Shown piece by piece: positions 36,293 through 43,557 of a stretch of DNA of 64,000 nucleotides (positions within the stretch are counted from its first letter, which is position 1; every line of letters starts with the position of its first letter). The translations under genes were made by a program, and so were the position numbers. The notes under the pieces are model-generated. The model had not been told where the DNA came from and ran no database searches. It saw only the letters and a program-made list of their open reading frames with translations. Location of the stretch: positions 1-64,000 of the forward strand of contig JACKFC010000001.1 in assembly GCA_020632665.1 (NCBI GenBank). Reading direction: 5' to 3'. The stretch comes from Deltaproteobacteria bacterium. Its GTDB lineage: Bacteria > Myxococcota_A > UBA9042.

Positions 36293-37063
36293 TCAGCGGC
36301 GGCGACGCGGCTTCGGACGCGGCTTCGGCGGCGCCTTGCGGTGCCGGCGATCGAGGTCGCTCGGGATCAAGCCGCCGTCGTCGGCGAAGAGATCGAGGAA
36401 ATCCGCCGGCAGCGGCGCCTTCAGCGAGAGGTGTCGGTCCGGCTGGGTCGGATGGGCGAGCTCCAACCCACGCGCGTGCAGCATCATCCGCGGCGCCATC
36501 CGGGCGACGCGGGCACCACCGTAGAGGAAGTCGCCGATGATCGGCGCGCCCATCTCGGCCAGCGCGACGCGGACCTGATGCTTGCGGCCCTGGTCGGGGA
36601 GCACGCGGACCAAGCCATAGCGGCGGCCGCGGGCGAGCACCTCGACCTCGCTGCTCGCCTGCACGCCGCCGCGCTCGACCACGACCATGCGCTCACCGCC
36701 CTGGATGCGCTTGGCGGCGAGCATGTGGTCGACCTCGGCCCAACGCACCGCCGGGACGGGATGGGTCAGCGCGAGGTAGCGCTTGTGGACCTTGCGATCG
36801 CGGAAGGCGGCGCCCAGCGTCTTGGTGACGTCCGCGCCGCGCCCGAGGATCAGCACGCCGCTGGTCTCGCGATCGAGGCGGTGCACCAGGTGCAACGCCT
36901 CGGGGTCGAGGCCGCGCTCCTCCTCGCGCTGGCGCATCATCGCCAGCACCGAGCCGGCGTCGGCTTCGGCGTGGACCAGCAGGCCGGCGGGCTTGTCGAT
37001 GACGACGATGGCCTCGTCCTCGAAGAGGATCAGGGCGCTATCTGGCGGTCGGGCGATGGCCAT
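36293..37063 (-). CDS. RluA-family pseudouridine synthase without S4 domain
   Basis: A 256-residue protein. No S4 domain; it begins directly with the synthase fold (EAIVVIDKPAGLLVHAEADA). The catalytic motif is HLVHRLDRETSGVLILGRG (Asp of HRLD). It is followed by LPDQGRKHQVRVALAEMGAP and GDFLYGG. The very basic tail (RKAPPKPRPKPRRRR) may help RNA binding. Target uridine unknown; TruC/RluA subtypes are possible. Next to tRNA-Pro. The stop lies 30 bp from the convergent lipoprotein gene. Confidence 0.9.
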   Translation of the reverse strand: MAIARPPDSALILFEDEAIVVIDKPAGLLVHAEADAGSVLAMMRQREEERGLDPEALHLVHRLDRETSGVLILGRGADVTKTLGAAFRDRKVHKRYLALTHPVPAVRWAEVDHMLAAKRIQGGERMVVVERGGVQASSEVEVLARGRRYGLVRVLPDQGRKHQVRVALAEMGAPIIGDFLYGGARVARMAPRMMLHARGLELAHPTQPDRHLSLKAPLPADFLDLFADDGGLIPSDLDRRHRKAPPKPRPKPRRRR

Positions 37064-37150
37064 GCCTGCCTCCCGGGAGGGTCGAACCGCCTGCGGAAGA
37101 CGGCAAAAACGAACGCGGCGCCCAGCTTGAGGGCTGGACGCCGCATCGGG

Positions 37151-37224
37151 TCGGGGCGACTGGATTCGAACCAGCGACTTCTTGCTCCCGAAGCAAGCGC
37201 GCTACCAGACTGCGCTACGCCCCG
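37151..37224 (-). tRNA. tRNA-Pro (anticodon CGG)
   Basis: A 74-nt cloverleaf. Acceptor 5' CGGGGCG pairs with CGCCCCG, discriminator A. Anticodon stem CTTGC/GCAAG holds the loop TTCGGGA with CGG at 34-36. The T arm has GGTTCGAATCC. CCA is not encoded. Candidate promoter at 37265-37293. Confidence 0.95.
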
Positions 37225-37264
37225 AACCACCACGGCGACCCGAAAGTGCGCCACGGCGGACGGC

Positions 37265-37293
37265 TAGGTACAGCGACGGCGAGGCCCTGTCAA
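37265..37293 (-). promoter_or_regulatory. promoter of tRNA-Pro
   Basis: TTGACA (37293-37288) and TACCTA (37270-37265) with a 17-bp spacer on the minus strand, 41 bp upstream of the mature tRNA 5' end. Confidence 0.6.
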
Positions 37294-37318
37294 CAGCCTG
37301 ATCGGCCTTTCCGCCAAA

Positions 37319-37717
37319 TCAGCGCTTCTTGAAGAGCGCGTCGAGCTTGGACATCGCCTCGCGCTCCTTGTCGCCTTCGCCGGGAAGGCCCCAGGAGGGC
37401 TTGGCGGGGCCGTCGCCGCCGGCCTTGCCGAAGAGCGCGTCGAGCTTGCTCTTGGCCTCTTTCGCAGCGTCCGGGATCTCCTCGCCGACGACACGGAACT
37501 GGAAGTGGCCGCAGAAGTTGGCGGCCTCGCGATCACGGACGAACTCGCCCTGATTCTCGAGGCATTGGTTGTGCGCGCTCGGGCTCCAGAAGCGGCAATT
37601 GCGGCAGGAATGCAGGTACGAGCCGCAGTTCGGGCAGGTGTCGAGGCGCGCGATCTTCACCTCGAAGACCAGCTCCTCGCCGCATTTGTAGCACTCGTGG
37701 CGAAGCTCTTCGGTCAT
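37319..37717 (-). CDS. zinc-ribbon protein with duplicated KLDALF tail
   Basis: A 132-residue protein. Its ATG (37717) overlaps the stop of the subtilase gene (ATGA), with GAGGTGAT as SD. Residues 9-70 carry many Cys: CYKCGEEL, CPNCGSYLHSCRNCRFW, NQCLEN and ANFCGHF, enough for two zinc sites. The C-terminal half is a Gly/Lys linker framed by two copies of SKLDALF (about 89-95 and 123-129). No signal peptide, so cytosolic. Similar small zinc-ribbon proteins are known by sequence only. Coupling to a secreted protease is odd and may simply reflect operon packing. Confidence 0.75.
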   Translation of the reverse strand: MTEELRHECYKCGEELVFEVKIARLDTCPNCGSYLHSCRNCRFWSPSAHNQCLENQGEFVRDREAANFCGHFQFRVVGEEIPDAAKEAKSKLDALFGKAGGDGPAKPSWGLPGEGDKEREAMSKLDALFKKR

Positions 37718-40700
37718 CCGATCACCTCACGGCGGCGCCAGATCAGCAGCGCGGCCAGCAGCGCCAGCACGAAGAGCGTTCCCGCCGCGTTGCCGGGCGT
37801 TGCGGCGGCGGTGCAGCCGTCGTCCTTCTTCTTGCTGGTGGTGGTCGTGGTGCCACCGGTGTCGCCGGCGGCGTCCTCGGTCGTGCCGCCGCTATCGGTC
37901 GCACCGCCTGCGTCCGGGGTGCTCACGGTGTCGGTGCTGCCGGCATCCTCGCCGCCGCCGCCACCCTGGGTCTGGTGGTAGGGGTCGATCGGGTCGTGGT
38001 AGTTGCTCGTATTGTGCAGACCGTGGCCGTAGAAGCCCCACTCGCGGATGCTGCCCTTCACCTCTCCGGTCGACTTCCAGGCGAACATCCAGCCGTTGCG
38101 GGTACCGACGGCGACGTCGTATTTGCCGTCGCCGTCGACGTCGCCGACCGCGGGCGAGGCCATCACCCAGCCGTTGGTGTACTTCGGCCAGCCCTTGGGC
38201 TCCTCGCCGACGTGGTTCCAGGCGTGGACCAGGTAGCCGGCCGAGGCCGCGACGACGTCCGCCAGCTTGTCGCCGTCGATGTCGACGATCGCCGGGTTGC
38301 TGAAGAACTGCCAATCCTCGATCTTGCGCGGCCAGCCCTCGAGCATCGTCGCGGTCTGGGTATCCCAGGCCGAGAGGTGGTGGTCGAAGTCGGCGCGCTT
38401 GCCGCCCGAAGCGAAGGTCAGCGCGAAGTTGAAGCCGGCGGTGGCCTTGACCACGTCGATACCGCCGGTCGGGTCGATGCGGCCGAGCGAAGCGGAGGCG
38501 ATGAGGATGTAGGCCGGCGCGTCCTCGGTGTTGCTCTTGGCGCCGAAGTTCTGGTTGTCGAAGGTCTTGAGCTTCTTCTTGCTGCCGGGGATCGGCCACT
38601 CGTAGACGCTGCCGTCGTGGCGGTAGAAGCGACCGGCCGAGCCAATCGAGTCGAGCTGCACCTCGAGCTTGCCGTCGTAATCGAGGTCGGCGAGCGCCGG
38701 GTTGCCGGGCACGCCGCGGCCGACCAGCGGCAGGACCTCGGCCATCAAGCCGTAGACCTTGACCGGCCAGCCGGGGAGGAAGGGACCGCCGGCGTGGGCG
38801 TTGCCGTCGCCGTAGATGACGTAGCCGCGACCCTCGTTCTTGACCGACTCGGCGCCGAGGACCTCGTTGGTGCCGACGACGATGTCGAGCTTGCCGTCGC
38901 CGTCGACGTCGCCGACCGCAGGCGTGGTGATGATGCGGGCGCGCAGCTTGCCCTCGAGCGCGGGATCGCTGACCAGAAGCGGGAAGCCCTTCTGCGCGGT
39001 GCCGTCGTGGCGCCAGACGTAGAGGTATTGGTCCATGCCGTTCTGCAGGATCTCGAGCTTGCCGTCGCCGTCGAGGTCGGCGAGCGTCGGGCTGCCGCAG
39101 AAGCCGTCGTCGAGGATCACGTCCGGCGTGGTCTTGTCGACCTCGTGCGCCTCGGACTTCTTCGGGAAGCCGTCGCGCATCTTGCCGTCCGCCGAGACCA
39201 CCATCAGGTGACCGTCGAAGCTGGAGAAGACGACCTCGATCTTGCCGTCGCCGTCGAGGTCGCCGATCGCCGGCGAGTTGAGGATCATCGACTCGCGGTA
39301 CTCCGGCTTGAGCGTGCCGTGCTTGGCGTGGCAATCCTTCTTGTCGGTGCGGAAGGCGCAGGCGGAGAGGATGTTGAACTTGTAGTCCTTGTCGAACTCG
39401 CGGCGGATCGGCGTGTGCACCGGCCAGCCGGCGGCCTCGCTGCCGTCGGCCTTCCAGGCGTGCAGCGTACCGTCGGTGCCGGGCTGGATGATCTCGTCGG
39501 CGCCGTCACCGTCGATGTCGAACATCTTGGCCGAGGGCTCGAACGAGACGTCGACCCGCTTCGGGAAGCCGGGCAGCAGGTCCGGGTCCTTGTACAGGCC
39601 GACCGTCTTGCGCATCTCGCTGGTCACCGTGGCGCCGTCCTTGGCCTTGGCGGTGACGGTCAGGCGCATCGTGACGGTATATTGGTCGTGGTAGGTCAGC
39701 GGCGCGGTGTAGTCGAAGTATTTCGTGGCGGTCGCGGCAGCGTCCCACTCGAAGATCTCGCCGTCGATGCCCGAGGTCTTGCCGTCCTTCAGCGTCTCCC
39801 AGCCCGACTTCGGGTCGACGCCCTTGGCGATCTCCAGCTTCCAATCGTAGTCGGTGTAGCGCGGCGCGAGGCCGTCGACGCGCTTGCCGACGCGGCCGGT
39901 GACCTTGACCTTCGGCGTGCGGGTGACCTCGATCGGCTCGAACCACCAAGGCTCGAGGATGTCGACCTCGGGCGGGATATGGCCCTTCTCGATCATGTCG
40001 ACCGAGGTGAAGACGTTGTTGCGGCCGTAGCCGAAGTGCAGGTCCCAGCCCGCCGCCGAGGGGAACTTGGTGTCGTCGGTCTTGGACTCGGGCACGTCGA
40101 TATCGTCGACGCTCATGATCAGCAGGCCGCGGACCTCCTCGGCGGAGAGCGGCGGATCGAGCTTCTCTTTGAGCGCCATCGAGTAGATCAGGCCGGCGTG
40201 GCCCGAGCTCATGCCGACGGCCTCGGACGAGCAGCCCGTACCGGGCGTGCTCAGCACCAGCTGGCCACCGTAGTTGGTGCAGTTGTTGAAGTTGAGGAAG
40301 GTCGTCGACGCTTCCTTGCTCGCGCCGTCGAAGACGATCGCGTGGGCGTAGACGGTGTGGTTGTTCGTGCTCGGCATGTTGTGGTGGTAGCTGAGCTCAT
40401 CGGCAGCCGAGGCGATGAAGACGACGTTGTTGTTGTAGAGGTACTCGATCGCGTCGCGGGCGTAGGGCGTCATGTTGATCGCGCCCAGGGCCGACTGCAG
40501 CACGCTCGCGCCAGAATCGACGGCGAAGAGCGAGCCGGCGGCGAAGTCGTTCGAGTCGCAGACGAAGCTATCGGCGACGCGGACGCTCAGCACGGTGCAC
40601 TCGGGACAGACGCCGATGCTGCCGCGGCCGTTGTTGCCCTCGGCGGACGAATCGCGGGCCTCGCCGGTGCCGTGGCCGAAGCGGGTGTCGTCGTAGGGGT

Positions 40701-41406
40701 CGTTGTCGTCCTGGAAGAAGTCCCAGCCGGAGATATCGTCGCGGTAGCCGTTGCCGTCGTCGTCCTTGCCGTCGGAGAAGACCTGGATCAGGTCCTGCGG
40801 GTCGAGCAGGCCGTTGCTGTTCTTGTCGCTGACGCGGCTGTCGCACGGCGTCTTCGGGATGTCGGTGCCGTTCTCCTTGGCGTAGTCGAGCATGTTGAAG
40901 ATGCCGTCGCCGTTGGCGTCGTGCGGATCTTCGGCCTTGTAGCCAGCGGTGCGGCACGCCTCTTCCGGCGCCGGGAGCTCGCCGCGGTTGAGGTAGTGCT
41001 TGTTCACCAGGTCCGACTCGTCCCATTTGATGCCCGAGTCGAGCACGGCGATGATGACGCGGCGGTCGCCGACGGTCTTGGTCCAGGCTCTGTCGGCGTG
41101 CATGCCGACGCCCATCTTCACCTCCGCCTGGCGGAAGCCCGGGAAGGCGGCGTAGTTCGGCGGGGTGAACGACCACAGGTTCCAGTCGCCGCCGCTGATG
41201 ACGGGCTTGCCTTCCATCATCTCGCACTTGCCGTCCTTGTCCTTCTTGCAACTCGCGAAGCCGGGGTCGCTCGGCCAATTCGCGGGGTCGGACATGTCCG
41301 CGCCTGCTGCGGGCGGCCAGCTCCCGGTGGCGTCTGCGGGGTTGGCGGCCAACAGGGCTGCGGTCGCGAGGACCGCGCGAAAGATGGTGAGATTCTTGCT
41401 CGGCAT
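37714..41406 (-). CDS. secreted subtilisin-like (S8) protease with FG-GAP repeats and MYXO-CTERM-like sorting tail
   Basis: A 1230-residue protein; ATG 41406 with GGAG about 9 nt upstream. Signal peptide FRAVLATAALLAANPADA. The S8 domain has VIIAVLDSGIKWDES (Asp123), RFGHGTGEARDSS (His245) and EAVGMSSGHAGL (Ser400). The Ser box is shortened against the usual GTSMAxP. From about residue 640 to 1140 there are about seven FG-GAP/VCBS-type Ca-binding repeats (GDLDGDGKIEVVFSSFDG, ADLDGDGKLEIL, GDVDGDGKYDVAVGT). A Gly/Ser/Thr linker then leads to a tail with DDGC, a membrane helix GTLFVLALLAALLIW and RRREV. That matches MYXO-CTERM surface-sorting signals. Probably a cell-surface protease with a beta-propeller. 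Promoter candidate at 41456-41484. Confidence 0.88.
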   Translation of the reverse strand: MPSKNLTIFRAVLATAALLAANPADATGSWPPAAGADMSDPANWPSDPGFASCKKDKDGKCEMMEGKPVISGGDWNLWSFTPPNYAAFPGFRQAEVKMGVGMHADRAWTKTVGDRRVIIAVLDSGIKWDESDLVNKHYLNRGELPAPEEACRTAGYKAEDPHDANGDGIFNMLDYAKENGTDIPKTPCDSRVSDKNSNGLLDPQDLIQVFSDGKDDDGNGYRDDISGWDFFQDDNDPYDDTRFGHGTGEARDSSAEGNNGRGSIGVCPECTVLSVRVADSFVCDSNDFAAGSLFAVDSGASVLQSALGAINMTPYARDAIEYLYNNNVVFIASAADELSYHHNMPSTNNHTVYAHAIVFDGASKEASTTFLNFNNCTNYGGQLVLSTPGTGCSSEAVGMSSGHAGLIYSMALKEKLDPPLSAEEVRGLLIMSVDDIDVPESKTDDTKFPSAAGWDLHFGYGRNNVFTSVDMIEKGHIPPEVDILEPWWFEPIEVTRTPKVKVTGRVGKRVDGLAPRYTDYDWKLEIAKGVDPKSGWETLKDGKTSGIDGEIFEWDAAATATKYFDYTAPLTYHDQYTVTMRLTVTAKAKDGATVTSEMRKTVGLYKDPDLLPGFPKRVDVSFEPSAKMFDIDGDGADEIIQPGTDGTLHAWKADGSEAAGWPVHTPIRREFDKDYKFNILSACAFRTDKKDCHAKHGTLKPEYRESMILNSPAIGDLDGDGKIEVVFSSFDGHLMVVSADGKMRDGFPKKSEAHEVDKTTPDVILDDGFCGSPTLADLDGDGKLEILQNGMDQYLYVWRHDGTAQKGFPLLVSDPALEGKLRARIITTPAVGDVDGDGKLDIVVGTNEVLGAESVKNEGRGYVIYGDGNAHAGGPFLPGWPVKVYGLMAEVLPLVGRGVPGNPALADLDYDGKLEVQLDSIGSAGRFYRHDGSVYEWPIPGSKKKLKTFDNQNFGAKSNTEDAPAYILIASASLGRIDPTGGIDVVKATAGFNFALTFASGGKRADFDHHLSAWDTQTATMLEGWPRKIEDWQFFSNPAIVDIDGDKLADVVAASAGYLVHAWNHVGEEPKGWPKYTNGWVMASPAVGDVDGDGKYDVAVGTRNGWMFAWKSTGEVKGSIREWGFYGHGLHNTSNYHDPIDPYHQTQGGGGGEDAGSTDTVSTPDAGGATDSGGTTEDAAGDTGGTTTTTSKKKDDGCTAAATPGNAAGTLFVLALLAALLIWRRREVIG

Positions 41407-41455
41407 GGGTGGGCTCCACGGGAGGTTGGCGCGTGACGTACGTCTCGGGCGCGGG

Positions 41456-41484
41456 ACGATAGCAGGGCGCGTCCGGGAGCGCCA
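41456..41484 (-). promoter_or_regulatory. candidate promoter for the subtilase gene
   Basis: TGGCGC (41484-41479) and TATCGT (41461-41456), spacer 17 bp, 50 nt before the ATG. The -10 equals that of the L,D-transpeptidase gene; the -35 is unusual. Confidence 0.3.
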
Positions 41485-41491
41485 CGCGCGA

Positions 41492-41520
41492 TTGCATGTC
41501 GCCACGCAGATGGCTAGGGT
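41492..41520 (+). promoter_or_regulatory. candidate promoter for panB-panC
   Basis: TTGCAT (41492-41497) and TAGGGT (41515-41520), spacer 17 bp, 42 nt before the panB ATG. Confidence 0.4.
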
Positions 41521-41562
41521 GGGGGCTCAACGTGGGGTCTACCCGACCAGGAGGCCACCCTC

Positions 41563-42504
41563 ATGCATCCAGAAGACCGCCCGGTGGGCGGCGTCGCGAC
41601 ATTGCCGACTGCCGCTGCCGAAGTTCCCACCCCATCCGAATCGATCGCCCTGTACGGCGCCCAACCGCGCTCACAGGTCCGCGTCCACCATTTGCGCACG
41701 ATGAAGCGCAAAGGGACCAAGATCACGGCCGTCACCTGCTACGACGCGACCTTCGCGCGGCTGGTCGACCAGAGCGGCGTCGACGTCGTGCTGGTCGGCG
41801 ATTCGCTCGGCAACGTCGTGCAGGGCCAGGGCTCGACCCTGCCGGTGACGCTGGACCACATCGTCTACCACACGGCCGCCGTCGCACGCGGCCTGTCGCG
41901 GGCGCAGCTGGTCGCCGATCTCCCCTTCATGACCTACTACAGCGCCGAGGTTGCGTTGCCGAATGCGGCGCGCCTGCTCGCCGAGGGCGGCGCCCACGCG
42001 GTCAAGCTCGAGGGCGGCGCCGAGGTCGCGCCGATCGTCGCCCGGCTGGTGCAATCCGGTATTCCGGTGATGGGCCATATCGGACTGACCCCGCAGTCGC
42101 TGCACGCAATGGGCGGGCACCGGATCCAGGGCCGGGGCACCGAGGCGCGTGCCCGGCTGCTCGCCGACGCGGCGGCGTTGCAGGAGGCCGGGTGCTACGC
42201 CCTGGTGCTCGAGGGCATCCCGACCCGGCTGGCGACCGAGATCAGCGCATCGCTGGCGATCCCGACGATCGGGATCGGCGCCGGCGATGGCTGCGACGGC
42301 CAGATCTTGGTGCTCTACGACATGCTTGGCCTCAACCCGGACTTCCAGCCGAAGTTCCTCAAGCGCTTCGCTCAGCTCGGCGCCGAGGTCCGGCGTGCGC
42401 TCGCCGCCTATGGTGAGGAAGTCCGCGCCGGCACCTTCCCCGCGCCGGAGCACGGCTACGACGATCCGAGCGAACGCGAACCGACGCTGAAGGTCGCGCG
42501 CTGA
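41563..42504 (+). CDS. panB: 3-methyl-2-oxobutanoate hydroxymethyltransferase
   Basis: A 313-residue protein; ATG after AGGAGG. The first ~45 residues are an extra N-terminal extension. The PanB core then runs ITAVTCYDATFARLVDQSGV, VDVVLVGDSLGNVVQGQGST, LPVTLDHIVYHT, HAVKLEGGAEVA, MGHIGLTPQS, CYALVLEGIP and TIGIGAGDGCDGQILVLYDM. The metal-binding Asp (VGDS) and catalytic Glu (LEGIP) are present. It transfers a hydroxymethyl group from methylene-THF to alpha-ketoisovalerate, giving ketopantoate for pantothenate and CoA. Overlaps panC by one base (TGATG). Confidence 0.97.
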   Translation: MHPEDRPVGGVATLPTAAAEVPTPSESIALYGAQPRSQVRVHHLRTMKRKGTKITAVTCYDATFARLVDQSGVDVVLVGDSLGNVVQGQGSTLPVTLDHIVYHTAAVARGLSRAQLVADLPFMTYYSAEVALPNAARLLAEGGAHAVKLEGGAEVAPIVARLVQSGIPVMGHIGLTPQSLHAMGGHRIQGRGTEARARLLADAAALQEAGCYALVLEGIPTRLATEISASLAIPTIGIGAGDGCDGQILVLYDMLGLNPDFQPKFLKRFAQLGAEVRRALAAYGEEVRAGTFPAPEHGYDDPSEREPTLKVAR

Positions 42505-43373
42505 TGCGACCCGCGGTCCTGCCGGACGTCGCGACCCTGCGCGCGACGATCGCGGCGGCGCGGGCGGCGCGCCCTGGCCTGCGCGTGGCCTTGGTGCCGA
42601 CGATGGGCGCCCTGCACGCCGGCCACCTCAGCTTGGTCGATCGCGCCCGCGAAGCTGCGGACGTGGTCGTCGTCAGCATCTTCGTCAACCCGACGCAATT
42701 CGCGGCGCACGAGGACCTCGACACCTACCCGCGGACGATGGAGGCCGATCTCGACGCGTTGGCCAGCCGGGCCGTCGAGTGGGTCTTCGCCCCGAGCGCG
42801 GCAGAGATGTATCCGACCGGCTTCCAGACCGAGGTCCGGGTGCCGCGGGTCGCGACCGGGCTCTGCGCCACCAGCCGACCCCACTTCTTCGGCGGCGTGG
42901 CTTTGGTGGTGTTGAAGTTGCTCAACGCGGCGATGGCCGACGTGGCGGTCTTCGGCGAGAAGGATTGGCAGCAGCTGCAGGTCATCCGGCGGATGGTGCT
43001 GGATCTGAACCACCCGACGCAGATCGTCGGGGCCCCGCTGATCCGCGACCCGGACGGCTTGGCGATGAGCTCGCGCAACGCCTACCTCGACGCGACGACC
43101 CGGGCCGCCGCGCTGGCGCTCCCGCGGGCGCTGCAGAACGCAGCGCAGGCCGTGGCCGCCGGTGCCCGCGACGTGGCGACGCTCGAAGCCGACGCGACGC
43201 GCGCCATCGCAGCGGCTGGCGGGCGGGTCGACTACGTCACGATCTGCGACGAAGCGAGCCTGGAGCGTTCGCAGGCGATCACGACGGGCGCCCGGATCTT
43301 CGCCGCGGCAACCTTCGGTAGCACGCGGCTGATCGACAATGTCGGGCTGCTACCTGGCGTGGCGGCAGGTTGA
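42504..43373 (+). CDS. panC: pantothenate synthetase (pantoate-beta-alanine ligase)
   Basis: A 289-residue protein of normal length. It has the nucleotidyl-transferase motifs PTMGALHAGHLSLVDRA (HxGH), VVVSIFVNPTQFAAHEDLDT, FGGVALVVLKLLN, VFGEKDWQQLQVIRRMV and the AMSSRNAYLD (KMSKS-like) loop. It joins pantoate and beta-alanine with ATP. Translation is coupled to panB. panD and panE are not in this window. Confidence 0.97.
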   Translation: MRPAVLPDVATLRATIAAARAARPGLRVALVPTMGALHAGHLSLVDRAREAADVVVVSIFVNPTQFAAHEDLDTYPRTMEADLDALASRAVEWVFAPSAAEMYPTGFQTEVRVPRVATGLCATSRPHFFGGVALVVLKLLNAAMADVAVFGEKDWQQLQVIRRMVLDLNHPTQIVGAPLIRDPDGLAMSSRNAYLDATTRAAALALPRALQNAAQAVAAGARDVATLEADATRAIAAAGGRVDYVTICDEASLERSQAITTGARIFAAATFGSTRLIDNVGLLPGVAAG

Positions 43374-43408
43374 AACGGGATGGTTTGCAGCCATGCAAGG
43401 CCGCGTTC

Positions 43409-43438
43409 TTGACCATCTTGCTCCGGCTTCTCTATCAT
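43409..43438 (+). promoter_or_regulatory. sigma-70 promoter of the Cys-rich lipoprotein at 43558
   Basis: TTGACC (43409-43414) and TATCAT (43433-43438) with an 18-bp spacer, five of six matches in each box. It predicts a leader of about 110 nt. Confidence 0.6.
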
Positions 43439-43557
43439 CCCGCGTCTTTCGCCTCACCTGCGCGAATGGACGTCTGTAAGTGAGTGAACTGACACGGCCT
43501 TTCCTGGGCCGTGGAATTGCGCCCGGCAGCCGCCGGCGACCTTGGGAGTGGAACGAC

